A stretch of 64,000 bases of DNA from Kitasatospora aureofaciens (GTDB lineage Bacteria; Actinomycetota; Actinomycetes; Streptomycetales; Streptomycetaceae). Of this stretch, positions 50,886-59,326 are shown piece after piece. The translations under genes and the position numbers were made by a program. The DNA is taken from positions 124,001-188,000 of the forward strand of contig JODU01000005.1 of the NCBI GenBank assembly GCA_000720845.1, written 5' to 3'. The number at the start of each line of letters is the position of its first letter. The first letter of the stretch is position 1. Under the pieces are notes generated by a model. The model did no database searches, had not been told where the DNA came from, and worked only from the letters and a program-made list of their open reading frames with translations.

Positions 50886-52243
50886 GCGTACCGCAGCTCC
50901 CCGGGCCGTACCGATCGGCCCAGCAGGGGCAGGGACGCCGCCGCCGACAGGAGGCAGGCCGCGTATACGGCGGGGGCGACCAGGAGGGCCGTCCACGGGA
51001 GCGAGCCGTCGCTGGTGCGGGCGGAGTACCAGACGCCGATGCCCATGCCTCCGGCGCCGGCCAGCAGCAGGGCGGGGGCCAGGGGGAGGGCGGTCTCCAG
51101 GAGGAGGGCGCGGTTCAGGACCGTGCGGGGCACGCCGGCGGCGACCTGGGCGGCCAGCGTCCGGCGGCGGGTGACCAGGGACTCGGCGGTGCCCACGGCG
51201 AGGCCGGACAGGGCGATCGCCAGGGCGACGAGGACGGCCGCGCCGGTCAGGTCCAGGCCGGTGGTGTAGTACCCCATGTCGGCGGCGCGGTGCTCCGGAC
51301 CGGCGGCGAGCAGGTCGGTGAGCAGCGCGTCCCGGACGCACAGGAAGGCCGTACCGGCGATCGTCACCAGCAGGACGGCGGCGTGGGTGCGGGCCGGGGC
51401 CCACGGGTCGTCGCGCAGCCGTTCCGCCGCGATGAGCGGCGCCGCCGTACGGGCCCGCGCGGCGAGCAGGCTGCCCGTGAGCCGGGCCGTGGCACCGGCC
51501 AGCCACACCACACCCGCGCCCAGCGCGACTACCAGGCAGAAGACGGCCAACGGCGGCTGCCAGGCGAACCGGTTGCCCGCCACATGGCCTCGGTTCAGGG
51601 CGAGCGGCGCCACCGCGACCAGCACCACCAGCCCAGTCAGGAACAGCAGACCCGGTCCGCGCCCCGTCCGCTGTCCCGCCCGGCGCACCCGGCCCAGCGG
51701 CGAGGCCACCACCCGGCGCAGCGCCAGCGCACCGGCCACCGCGCCCAGCACCGGCACGCCGGCCGCGACGAGCGCGAAGCCCACCCAGGTCACCGGGGTC
51801 GGGCCGCTCCACAGGCGCAGCACGAAGAGGGTGGTGAAGACGGTCGCCACCGCCGAGCCCAGCAGACACGCCAGTCCGGTCTCCAGCGCGGCGATCCTGC
51901 GCACCTGCCACGGGGCCGCTCCGGCCAGCCGCAGCCCGGCCAGGCGCCGGTCGCGGTGCACGGCGCCGATCCGGGCGCACTGGCCGAGGAAGGCCAGGAC
52001 CGGCACCAGCAACAGCAGCAGGCCGCTGATCACCCCGCCGCGGGTGCCGGTTCCGGTCAGCAGGCCGTGGAAGTGGGAGACGGTGTAGCCGTCCGGGACC
52101 GACGCGAGGGTGACCGCCGCCAGCGCGAAGCCGGTCGCCAGGGCCGCGCCCGCCGCCGTCAGGGCGATCCGCCACCACTCCCGCCGGTCGGAGCCCCGCA
52201 CCAGTTCCCGGGCCAGCCGCAGGTCGGAGGGCATCGTGCTCAT
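50882..52243 (-). CDS. FtsX-family ABC permease
   Basis: A 453-aa permease with about ten membrane spans and no large extracytoplasmic domain. Features are RIALTAAGAALATGFALAAVTLASV, HRDRRLAGLRLAGAAPWQVRRIAALETGLACLL (FtsX motif 1) and LVTRRRTLAAQVAAGVPRTVLNRALLLETALPL (motif 2). The ATG overlaps the ATPase stop as ATGA. With the adjacent ATPase it forms an exporter controlled by the PadR regulator. Confidence 0.92.
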   Translation of the reverse strand: MSTMPSDLRLARELVRGSDRREWWRIALTAAGAALATGFALAAVTLASVPDGYTVSHFHGLLTGTGTRGGVISGLLLLLVPVLAFLGQCARIGAVHRDRRLAGLRLAGAAPWQVRRIAALETGLACLLGSAVATVFTTLFVLRLWSGPTPVTWVGFALVAAGVPVLGAVAGALALRRVVASPLGRVRRAGQRTGRGPGLLFLTGLVVLVAVAPLALNRGHVAGNRFAWQPPLAVFCLVVALGAGVVWLAGATARLTGSLLAARARTAAPLIAAERLRDDPWAPARTHAAVLLVTIAGTAFLCVRDALLTDLLAAGPEHRAADMGYYTTGLDLTGAAVLVALAIALSGLAVGTAESLVTRRRTLAAQVAAGVPRTVLNRALLLETALPLAPALLLAGAGGMGIGVWYSARTSDGSLPWTALLVAPAVYAACLLSAAASLPLLGRSVRPGELRYA

Positions 52244-52953
52244 GCCGTCACCTCCAGCGGGGACACCGCGCCGTCCCGCAGCCGGACCTCGCGGTCCGCG
52301 TAGGCGGCGACCTGTGCGTCGTGCGTGACCAGCAGCACCGCGGTGCCCGACTCGCGGGCCGTGTGCGCCAGCGCCGTCATCACCTGCTCGGTCGCCAGCG
52401 AGTCCAGCGCGCCGGTCGGCTCGTCCGCGAACACCGCCTTCGGCCCGGTGACCAGCGCGCGGGCCAGCGCCACCCGCTGCGCCTGCCCACCGCTCAGCTC
52501 GCCCGGCCGCAGCTCCTCCTGCCCGCGCACCCCGAACTTCTCCAGCCACTCCCCGGCCCGCACCCGGGCCTCGGCGCGGGCGGTGCCGGTCAGCAGCAGC
52601 GGCAGCGCCACGTTGTCCAGCGCCGTCAGCTCCGGGATCAGCTGACCGAACTGGAAGACCACGCCGAAGTCGGTGCGGCGCAGCTCGCTCAGCCGCTTCT
52701 CCGACAGCTCCTCCAGCCGCAGGCCGCCGTAGGCCACCGAACCGGCGTCCGGCCGGACGATCCCGGCCAGGCAGTGCAGCAGCGTCGACTTCCCGCTGCC
52801 GCTGGTGCCGGTGACGGCGAGGATCTCCCCGGCCCGCAGGTCGAGGGAGGCGCCGCGCAGGGCCTCGGTCCTGCCGTGTGCCTTCACCAGTTCGCGGGCG
52901 GTGAGCAGCGGCGCCGTCGTCGTCGGGCGCGTGTCCGTGTCCCCGTGCGTCAT
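52240..52953 (-). CDS. ABC transporter ATPase (MacB/LolD type)
   Basis: A 237-aa ATPase. Walker A GTSGSGKST, Q-loop FQFGQLIPELTALDNV, signature LSGGQAQRVALARAL, Walker B AVFADEPTGALD and VTHD are intact. ATG 52953 overlaps the padR stop as ATGA. It energises the FtsX-type permease that follows. Confidence 0.94.
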   Translation of the reverse strand: MTHGDTDTRPTTTAPLLTARELVKAHGRTEALRGASLDLRAGEILAVTGTSGSGKSTLLHCLAGIVRPDAGSVAYGGLRLEELSEKRLSELRRTDFGVVFQFGQLIPELTALDNVALPLLLTGTARAEARVRAGEWLEKFGVRGQEELRPGELSGGQAQRVALARALVTGPKAVFADEPTGALDSLATEQVMTALAHTARESGTAVLLVTHDAQVAAYADREVRLRDGAVSPLEVTA

Positions 52954-53483
52954 GCCGTGCGGACCTCCGTGGTCAGGGTGGTGAGCCGGGCCGCCGTGGT
53001 GGTCATCCAACGGAGGTCGGCGTCGAGGTGGTTGAGGGCGTAGTCGGCCGAGAGCACGGTCGTCAGGTCCGTGCCCGGGGCGGTCTTGAGCCCCGTGAGT
53101 TCCCGCATCCGGGCCATGTGGGCGGCGCGCTGGGCCAGCAGATAGGCGCCCGCGTCGCCGCCGGTGAGGATCGACACGACGACCTTGGCGAAGATCTCGT
53201 TCGTCACGAAGGGCGCCGGCGGTGCGATCTCGCCCGCCCACCGCGCCAGTTCGCGCGTCCCCTCGTCCGTGGCGCGGTACGCGGTCCGCTCCGGGCCGCC
53301 CTCCGACGCGGTGCCGTCGACCTCGGCGAGCCCGTCCCGGACCAGGCGCTGGAGGGTCGTGTAGACCTGGCCGTACGCCAGCGGGCGGGCCTGGGGGAAG
53401 CGTTCGTCGTGGCGTCGCTTGAGGTCGTAGCCGTGGCTCGGCCCCGCAGCGAGCAGACCCAGGAGGAGGTGACGGGTGCTCAT
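52950..53483 (-). CDS. PadR-family transcriptional regulator
   Basis: A 177-aa regulator with a PadR winged helix at residues 5-80 (HLLLGLLAAGPSHGYDLKRRHDERF, AYGQVYTTLQRLVRDGLAE) and a helical C-terminal dimerisation part (about 100-177). It is the first gene of the operon with ATPase, permease and methyltransferase, all joined by 4-base overlaps. No ribosome site precedes the ATG and a -10-like AATACT ends 7 bases before it, so the mRNA may be leaderless. The operator overlaps this promoter. Confidence 0.93.
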   Translation of the reverse strand: MSTRHLLLGLLAAGPSHGYDLKRRHDERFPQARPLAYGQVYTTLQRLVRDGLAEVDGTASEGGPERTAYRATDEGTRELARWAGEIAPPAPFVTNEIFAKVVVSILTGGDAGAYLLAQRAAHMARMRELTGLKTAPGTDLTTVLSADYALNHLDADLRWMTTTAARLTTLTTEVRTA

Positions 53484-53492
53484 GGGGACCAG

Positions 53493-53522
53493 TATTCACC
53501 GAGTACATGTACTGAGTGAATA
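53493..53522. promoter_or_regulatory. PadR operator, 30-bp palindrome
   Basis: TATTCAC ... AGTACATGTACT ... GTGAATA, an inverted repeat broken only at the CG/GA positions between core and arms. The core holds ATGT/ACAT half-sites typical of PadR boxes. It starts 10 bases before padR and covers the possible -35/-10 (TTCACT, 17 bases, GAATAC), so PadR should block its own operon directly. Confidence 0.88.
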
Positions 53523-53821
53523 GCTGAGCGGGATCCGTCGGGGCGAGCGTGCCCAGGTGACCGGTTTGGGCGATCCGCGCGCGGGTTAGGTGATTTTTTG
53601 GCCGGATCTGTATGCGTTCGGGAGGGGGAGGGTGTGACCAGGAGCACGTTGTCGGTGTCGGGGCGTCTGTCCTCGCGCGGACTGGGTAGGGGCTGCCGTA
53701 ACCCGCCACAAGCGTGCTCGACACCACGCCCGAACCCGAGCTTGCTCCAGAGCCCGACCCGAAGCCTCATCCAGAGCTTGATCCACCGTCCGACCCAGAG
53801 CCTGAACCAAAGGAGACCCCC
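53523..53821. other. Intergenic region upstream of the PT-repeat protein
   Basis: About 300 bases between the padR operator and the next start. The second half (53725-53805) repeats imperfect CCAGAGCCTGAACC/CCAGAGCTTGATCC blocks. The frame of the following gene stays open here and would read Pro/Glu repeats, but without a ribosome site. No terminator or gene is assigned. Confidence 0.5.
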
Positions 53822-54127
53822 GTGGCTGCACTGGCACCCCTTCTGCTGCCGGCCCCCTCCAAACCCGTGGCGGAGCCGTCCACTCCCTGGGCGGAGCCCT
53901 CCGCCGCCTCCGAGACCCCGCACTACTGCGTCTTCGGCGCCACCGGCAGCTGCGCCGAGACCCCGCTGACCAGCGAACCGCCGCTGCCCGACGCCGAACC
54001 CCTCACCAGCGAGTCGCCGTTCGCCGACGCCGTACCGCTGACCAGCGAGTCCTCGCCCGAACTCACGGCCGACGTGCCGGAGCAGGGCGGCCCCTCCTTC
54101 GCCGTCCCGGAACCCACGAGGTCGTAG
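53822..54127 (+). CDS. Small Pro/Ser/Thr-rich repeat protein, unknown function
   Basis: A 101-aa protein I cannot assign. Residues 48-83 are three copies of a 12-residue unit PLTSE(P/S)P... (PLTSEPPLPDAE, PLTSESPFADAV, PLTSESSPELTA). Two cysteines (HYCVFGATGSCAET) precede the repeats. The N-terminus (MAALAPLLLPAPSKP) is mildly hydrophobic but not a clear signal peptide. AAAGGAG sits 7 bases before the GTG at 53822. malQ begins 9 bases after its stop, so they are probably co-transcribed. Extension to 53714 is possible but unsupported. Confidence 0.6.
   Translation: MAALAPLLLPAPSKPVAEPSTPWAEPSAASETPHYCVFGATGSCAETPLTSEPPLPDAEPLTSESPFADAVPLTSESSPELTADVPEQGGPSFAVPEPTRS
53963..54070 (+). repeat. 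Three 36-bp tandem repeats
   Basis: Units 53963-53998, 53999-54034 and 54035-54070 encode the 12-residue PLTSE repeats. The units differ at several bases but keep length and the CTGACCAGCGA-like core. Confidence 0.8.
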
Positions 54128-54136
54128 AGGAAGCAG

Positions 54137-56248
54137 ATGCCCGCAGACCGGCCGGCCGAGCCCCCCGCCGAGGACCTTCCCGAGGATCTGACCAGGCTCG
54201 CCGCCCTGCACGGCGTCGCCACCTCCTACCGCCCCTCCCCGGACCGCACCGTCCCGGCCTCGGCCACCGCCGTCACCCTCGCGCTGGCCGCCCTCGGCGT
54301 GGACGCGAGCACCTCCGGGGCCGTACGGGCCGCGCTCGCCGCCCGCGAGAGCGAGCTGCGCGAACGGCTGCTGCCGCCCACCGTCGTCCGCTGGGACGGC
54401 GGCGGCACCCCCGCCGCGCTGGCCGCCCTGCCCGCGGGCACCCGACTGCGCGTCGACACCGAGCAGGGCGAGCGCCGCGACGGCGCCGGACCGCTCCCGC
54501 CCGGCGTCCACCGGCTGACCGCCACCGCGCCCGACGGCCGGACCGCCGAGGCCCACCTGATCGTCGCGCCCGCCCGGCTGCCCACCCCCGACGCCCGCTG
54601 CCACGGACTCCTCGTCCAGCTCTACTCCCTGCTCTCCCGCCGCTCCTGGGGCATGGGCGACCTGGGCGACCTGGGCGAGCTGGCCGCCTGGGCCGGACGC
54701 TCCCTCGGCGCCGGATTCGTCCAGGTCAACCCGTTGCACGCGGCCGTACCCGGCGCCCCCACCGACCCCTCCCCGTACCGGCCGTCCTCGCGCCGCTTCC
54801 CCGACCCGGTGCACCTGCGGATCGAGGACGTGCCCGAGTTCGCCCACGTCACCGACCCCGAGCGCGCCCGGGTCCTGCGGGAACGGGCCGGGCGGCTGCG
54901 CGAGGGCGTCCTGGACAAGGGCGCCCTGATCGACCGGGACGCCGTGTGGGAGCTGAAGCGCGAGGCCCTCGAACTGCTCCACGAGGTCCCCCTCGGCCCC
55001 GGCCGCCGCGCCGCATACTGCGACTACCTCGCCGAACAGGGCACTGCCCTGGAGGACCACGCCACCTGGTGCGCCCTCGCCGAGGTCCACGGCTCCGACT
55101 GGCACCGCTGGCCCGAGGGCCTGCGCGACCCCCGCTCGGCCGAGACCGACCGCGCGCGCGGCGAGCTGATGGACCGCGTCCACTTCCACTCCCGGCTCAC
55201 CTGGCTCACCGACACCCAGCTCACCGCCGCCCAGCTCACCGCCCGCGAGGCGGGCATGCCGGTCGGCATCGTCCACGACCTCGCCGTCGGCGTGCACCCG
55301 CGCGGCGCCGACTCCTGGGCCCAGCAGGAGTACTTCGCCGCCGGGATGTCGGTGGGCGCGCCACCGGACGCCTTCAACTCCCGCGGCCAGGACTGGGGTC
55401 TGCCGCCCTGGCGCCCGGACCGCCTGGCCGAGTCCGGGTACGCGCCCTTCCGGGAGCTGCTGCGCGGTCTCTTCCGGCACGCGGGGGCCCTGCGCGTCGA
55501 CCACGTCATGGGCCTGTTCCGGCTCTGGTGGGTGCCCGAGGGCCACCCGCCCACCGAGGGCGCGTACGTCCACTACGACGCCGAGGCCATGCTCGCCGTC
55601 CTCGTCCTGGAGGCGGGCCGGGCCGGTGCCGTCGTCATCGGCGAGGACCTCGGCACCGTGGAGCCCGGGGTGCGCGAGGCGCTGCGCGAGCGCGGGGTGC
55701 TGGGCACCTCGGTGCTGTGGTTCGAACGGGACTGGACCGGCGACGGCCGCCCCCTGCCGCCCGAGCGGTGGCGCTCCGACTGCCTGGCCACCGCCACCAC
55801 CCACGACCTGCCGTCCACCGCCGCCCGCCTCACCGGCGAACACGTCGAACTCCGCCACCGGCTCGGCCTGCTCACCCGCCCGCTGGAGGAGGAACGCGCC
55901 GAGGCCGCCGCGGACACCGCTCAGTGGCTCGACGTCCTGGCCCGGCTCGGGCTGCTGAGCGGCACCGGCGGCGACAGCGGAACGCCCGCCGAGGAGGCGG
56001 AGATCCAGGCCGTGCACCGCTTCCTGCTGCGCACCCCCGCCCGCATGGTCGGCATCTGGCTCCCGGACGCCGTCGGCGACCGCCGCCCGCAGAACCTGCC
56101 CGGCACCTGGGACCAGTACCCGAACTGGCGGCTGCCCGTCGCCGACGCCGAGGGCCGCCCGGTGACGCTGGAGGACCTGGCCGCCTCGCCCCGCCTGCAC
56201 GCCCTGATCGACGTCGTACGGGAAGGCGGCACCGTCCGGGACGGCTGA
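54137..56248 (+). CDS. malQ: 4-alpha-glucanotransferase (amylomaltase, GH77)
   Basis: A 703-aa GH77 enzyme that transfers maltodextrin segments between 1,4-alpha-glucans. An N-terminal accessory region of about 150 residues precedes the (beta/alpha)8 barrel, as in actinobacterial MalQ. Barrel marks are LVQLYSLLSRRSWGMGDLGDL, FVQVNPLHA, PYRPSSRRFPDPV, the nucleophile Asp in LRVDHVMGLFRLWWV (about 455), acid/base Glu in VIGEDLGTVEPGVREAL (about 501) and the third Asp in THDLPS (about 555). GAGGAAG precedes the ATG. Confidence 0.95.
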   Translation: MPADRPAEPPAEDLPEDLTRLAALHGVATSYRPSPDRTVPASATAVTLALAALGVDASTSGAVRAALAARESELRERLLPPTVVRWDGGGTPAALAALPAGTRLRVDTEQGERRDGAGPLPPGVHRLTATAPDGRTAEAHLIVAPARLPTPDARCHGLLVQLYSLLSRRSWGMGDLGDLGELAAWAGRSLGAGFVQVNPLHAAVPGAPTDPSPYRPSSRRFPDPVHLRIEDVPEFAHVTDPERARVLRERAGRLREGVLDKGALIDRDAVWELKREALELLHEVPLGPGRRAAYCDYLAEQGTALEDHATWCALAEVHGSDWHRWPEGLRDPRSAETDRARGELMDRVHFHSRLTWLTDTQLTAAQLTAREAGMPVGIVHDLAVGVHPRGADSWAQQEYFAAGMSVGAPPDAFNSRGQDWGLPPWRPDRLAESGYAPFRELLRGLFRHAGALRVDHVMGLFRLWWVPEGHPPTEGAYVHYDAEAMLAVLVLEAGRAGAVVIGEDLGTVEPGVREALRERGVLGTSVLWFERDWTGDGRPLPPERWRSDCLATATTHDLPSTAARLTGEHVELRHRLGLLTRPLEEERAEAAADTAQWLDVLARLGLLSGTGGDSGTPAEEAEIQAVHRFLLRTPARMVGIWLPDAVGDRRPQNLPGTWDQYPNWRLPVADAEGRPVTLEDLAASPRLHALIDVVREGGTVRDG

Positions 56249-56333
56249 GCGGGGCGGCCGCGCCGGGCGCCCGCGGGCCCCGTACGGGCACCCCGGGCGC
56301 GCGGTCGCCCGGACCGTTCGCTAACTTTGCACC

Positions 56334-56621
56334 GTGGACAAGAAGAACGCCCTGCGCGCCGGCGCCCTGGCAGCCGGTACGACGCTGATGATGCTGCTCA
56401 TGTCGTCCCCCGCGCTCGCGCTGACGCGCGACGACGGCGACGACCCCGGCACCGGCCTGAGCGTCGTCGAGACGCTGGGTCTCTACGTCCTGGCCCCGCT
56501 CGCGCTGTTCGCGGTCATCGCGGGCCTGGTCATGGTCCTGGACCGGTCCCACCCGGACCACCGGGTGTCGACTCCCGGCACCAGGACCAAGGCCAAGGCC
56601 AAGGTCGGCGCGAAGGCCTGA
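56334..56621 (+). CDS. Small membrane protein, conserved hypothetical
   Basis: A 95-aa protein with a cleavable-looking N-terminal signal (AGALAAGTTLMMLLMSSPALA), a short acidic segment (TRDDGDDPGTG), one transmembrane helix (GLYVLAPLALFAVIAGLVMVL) and a Lys-rich cytoplasmic tail (TKAKAKVGAKA). TAACTT seven bases before the GTG and no ribosome site suggest a leaderless mRNA. Common in Streptomyces; function unknown. Confidence 0.8.
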   Translation: MDKKNALRAGALAAGTTLMMLLMSSPALALTRDDGDDPGTGLSVVETLGLYVLAPLALFAVIAGLVMVLDRSHPDHRVSTPGTRTKAKAKVGAKA

Positions 56622-56652
56622 CCCGACGTCCGGCCTCCCGCACACGCTTCAC

Positions 56653-56716
56653 CGAGGGCGCCGCCCCCACCGCACGTACGCGCGTCAGCCGTACGCGGAC
56701 GGGGACGGCGCCCTCG
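56653..56716. terminator. Bidirectional terminator between small membrane protein and marR
   Basis: CGAGGGCGCCG and CGGCGCCCTCG pair over 11 bp and the stem continues CCCC/GGGG past one bulged A. It lies between convergent genes (stops at 56621 and 56754). Confidence 0.8.
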
Positions 56717-56753
56717 GGCGTTTCCCGGGTTTCCCGCGCTTTCGCGGGCCGCC

Positions 56754-57272
56754 CTACTGCTCCGTGCCGGCGAGGAGGTCCCGCAGCAGGTCGGCCAGCT
56801 GACCCGCCCGTTCGGCGTCGAGGGAGGCCAGCGCCTCGGTCTGGGCGTCGAGACCCGCGCCGACCGCCTCGTCGATCAGCTCCAGACCCCGTTCGGTGAG
56901 CGTGACCTGCAGTCCCCGGCGGTCGTGCGGGTCGGGGGAGCGGCGCAGCAGTCCCGCCCGTTCCAGCTTGTCCAGCCGGCCGGTCATGCCGCCGGTGGTG
57001 AGCATCAGCGTGGCCGAGAGCTGCCGGGGGGAGAGCGTGTAGGGCTCGCCGGAGCGGCGCAGGGTGGCCAGGGCGTCGAACTCCCCGCGCGAGATGCCGA
57101 AGCGGGCGTACGCCCGCTCCATCCGGTCGCCCATCGCGCGCGCCAGCCGGAAGACCCGGCCGAACACCTCCATGCCGGCCGTGTCCAGGTCGGGCCGGAC
57201 CGCGGCCCACTGGTCGATGATCACGTCGACGGGGTCCTTGCGGGGTTCGGGCCGGGGGGGACTTTCAGTCAT
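56754..57272 (-). CDS. MarR-family transcriptional regulator
   Basis: A 172-aa MarR protein: helices (DTAGMEVFGRVFRLARAMGDRMERAYARFGISRGEFDALATL), recognition helix in LSPRQLSATLMLTTGGMTGRLDKLERAGLL, and the wing RSPDPHDRRGLQVTLTERG with the DxRG motif. It is divergent from an EamA exporter with a palindrome between, so it most likely represses that exporter. Confidence 0.94.
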   Translation of the reverse strand: MTESPPRPEPRKDPVDVIIDQWAAVRPDLDTAGMEVFGRVFRLARAMGDRMERAYARFGISRGEFDALATLRRSGEPYTLSPRQLSATLMLTTGGMTGRLDKLERAGLLRRSPDPHDRRGLQVTLTERGLELIDEAVGAGLDAQTEALASLDAERAGQLADLLRDLLAGTEQ

Positions 57273-57325
57273 GGGACGAGTATCGAGGCGATTCCGCTCG
57301 GCCGCAAGAAAGTGGCTTGACGGAA

Positions 57326-57350
57326 ACTTGCTTAGAAGTAAGCTACTTGC
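57326..57350. promoter_or_regulatory. Putative MarR operator
   Basis: GCTTA-GAAG-TAAGC inverted repeat (57330-57343), flanked by two ACTTGC copies (57326-57331 and 57345-57350), in the 116-base gap between divergent marR and the EamA gene. AT-rich relative to surroundings. Confidence 0.7.
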
Positions 57351-57388
57351 AACCGAGTTGCTTCTCCTGTCCGCCGAAGGGTGCCCTC

Positions 57389-58342
57389 ATGGCCGCCACC
57401 CGCCCCGCCGTCATCGCGCTCACCGCCCTCGCCCCCGTCGGCTGGGGCAGCACCTACGCCGTGACCACCGAGTTCCTGCCGCCCGACCGGCCCCTGTTCA
57501 CCGGGCTGATGCGCGCCCTGCCCGCCGGGATGCTGCTGCTCGCCCTCGCCCGGGTGCTGCCGCGCGGCGCCTGGTGGGGGAAGGCGGCGGTGCTGGGCGC
57601 GCTGAACATCGGGGCCTTCTTCCCGTTGCTGTTCCTCGCCGCCTACCGGATGCCCGGCGGGATGGCCGCCGTCGTCGGCTCGATCGGCCCGCTCCTCGTC
57701 GTGGGGCTCTCCGCCCTGCTGCTCGGGCAGCGCCCCACCGCCCGGTCCGTGCTCACCGGCGTCGCCGCCGCGTTCGGCGTCAGCCTGGTGGTGCTGGAGG
57801 CGGCCGGGGGGCTGGACACGGTCGGCGTGCTGGCGGCCGTCGCGTCCACCGCCTCCATGTCCACCGGCACCGTGCTCGCCGGGCGTTGGGGCCGTCCCGA
57901 CGGCGTCGGCCCGCTCGCCCTCACCGGCTGGCAGCTGACCGCGGGCGGCCTGCTCATCGCGCCGCTCGCCCTGCTGGTGGAGGGTGCCCCGCCCGCCCTG
58001 GACGCTCCGGCCGTCGGCGGCTACCTGTACCTGGCGCTGGCCAACACGGCACTGGCGTACTGGCTCTGGTTCCGCGGCATCGGCCGGCTCTCCGCCACCC
58101 AGGTCACCTTCCTCGGCCCGCTCTCGCCGCTCACCGCCGCCGTGATCGGCTGGGCGGCCCTCGGCGAGGCGCTCGGTCCGGTGCAACTGGCGGGCATGGC
58201 GGTGGCGTTCGGGGCGACTCTCGCGGGGCAGCGGGTGGCGCGCACGCGGCCGGCCGTGGCGGTCGGAGGACCTTTCAGTTCTGCTTCACAGAAGGGTCGG
58301 GAAGATTCGATGGACCTGACGGGTCCTGCCCTGCGACGGTAG
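57389..58342 (+). CDS. EamA/DMT-family exporter (MarR-adjacent)
   Basis: A 317-aa membrane protein with ten spans in two EamA repeats. VIALTALAPVGWGSTYAVTTEFLPPDRPLFTGLMRALPAG opens repeat 1; LALANTALAYWLWFRGIGRLSATQVTFLGPLSPLTAAVIGWAALGEAL is the conserved end of repeat 2. The C-terminal 30 residues are hydrophilic. It exports metabolites or drugs; substrate unknown. GAAGGG lies 7 bases before the ATG. Divergent marR probably controls it. Confidence 0.92.
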   Translation: MAATRPAVIALTALAPVGWGSTYAVTTEFLPPDRPLFTGLMRALPAGMLLLALARVLPRGAWWGKAAVLGALNIGAFFPLLFLAAYRMPGGMAAVVGSIGPLLVVGLSALLLGQRPTARSVLTGVAAAFGVSLVVLEAAGGLDTVGVLAAVASTASMSTGTVLAGRWGRPDGVGPLALTGWQLTAGGLLIAPLALLVEGAPPALDAPAVGGYLYLALANTALAYWLWFRGIGRLSATQVTFLGPLSPLTAAVIGWAALGEALGPVQLAGMAVAFGATLAGQRVARTRPAVAVGGPFSSASQKGREDSMDLTGPALRR

Positions 58343-58375
58343 GCCCGCCAGGCCTCCGCCCAGGAAAGGACCTTC

Positions 58376-59317
58376 GTGGCCACAGCCACCCGCCGCACCA
58401 CCGCCCACTCCACCGCAACCCCCGCCCCGCGCACCGGCCCGGGACGACCGCCGGCGCCCGTCGCCCTCGGGCTCGCGCTCGCCGTCCTCGCCACCCTCGT
58501 CTGGTCCGGCAGCTTCGTCACCTCGCGGGCCCTGGGCGACAGCGTGCCGCCCGTCCAGCACGCGTTCTGGCGCTGGGTGGTGGCCCTCGCCGTCGTCGCC
58601 CCCTTCGGAGCGCGGCGGGCCTGGCGGCAACGCGCGCTGATCCGGCGCCACCTCGGCTTCGTGCTCCTCGCCTCCCTGCTCGGCGTGACCGTCTACAACA
58701 CCCTGGTCAACCAGGCCGGAGTCACCACCCCCGCCGCCAACATGGGCATGATCATGGCGGCGTCCCCGGTGCTCATGGCCCTCTACGAACGGGCGGGCGG
58801 CGTGCGGCTCGGCGGCCGCCGGATCGCCGGGCTGGCCGTCGCCTGTGCGGGCGTCCTGCTGCTGGTCGGAGGCGACGGGGCGTCCTTCTCGGCCGGCGAC
58901 CTGTGGATGATCGCCGCCGCCTGCTGCTTCGGGTCCTACAGCGCGCTGCTGCGCCGCAGGCCCGCGGGACTGGACGGGGCGGGGTTCCTGTTCACCACGT
59001 TCCTGTTCGGCACGGTCCTGCTGCTGCCCGCGCAGGGCGTCAGCCTCGCCGTCCAGGGCGGCTTCCACCCGACACCGGGCACCGTGTGGCCGCTCCTCTA
59101 CGTCGGCGTCGCCTCCTCCGCCGTCGCCTTCTTCGCCTGGAACAAGGCGATCTCCCTGATCGGACCCTCCCGCGCCGGGGTCGTCTACTACCTCCAGCCG
59201 GTGTGCGTCGCCCTGCTGTCCTGGGCGCTGCTCGCCGAACCGACCGGCTGGACGCAGGCGGGCTGCATGGCGCTGATCCTCGGCGGCGTCGTCCTCGGCG
59301 CGGGGGCCCGCCGGTAG
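58376..59317 (+). CDS. Second EamA/DMT-family exporter
   Basis: A 313-aa DMT transporter, co-directional with the first but not closely alike. ALAVLATLVWSGSFVTSRALGDSVPPVQHAFWRWVVAL is repeat 1 and VGVASSAVAFFAWNKAISLIGPSRAGVVYYLQPVCVALLSWALLAEP repeat 2. AGGAAAGGA precedes the GTG. The last 30 codons of the first exporter carry an AT-richer TTCTG-CTTCA-CAGAA inverted repeat (58279-58293) that may be the promoter or LysR site for this gene. Confidence 0.92.
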   Translation: MATATRRTTAHSTATPAPRTGPGRPPAPVALGLALAVLATLVWSGSFVTSRALGDSVPPVQHAFWRWVVALAVVAPFGARRAWRQRALIRRHLGFVLLASLLGVTVYNTLVNQAGVTTPAANMGMIMAASPVLMALYERAGGVRLGGRRIAGLAVACAGVLLLVGGDGASFSAGDLWMIAAACCFGSYSALLRRRPAGLDGAGFLFTTFLFGTVLLLPAQGVSLAVQGGFHPTPGTVWPLLYVGVASSAVAFFAWNKAISLIGPSRAGVVYYLQPVCVALLSWALLAEPTGWTQAGCMALILGGVVLGAGARR

Positions 59318-59326
59318 GTTGCCGCC

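Noticed and set aside
53480..56200. A 900-codon minus-strand frame opposite malQ
   Set aside because: Shadow of malQ; sense strand shows GH77 catalytic residues and a ribosome site.
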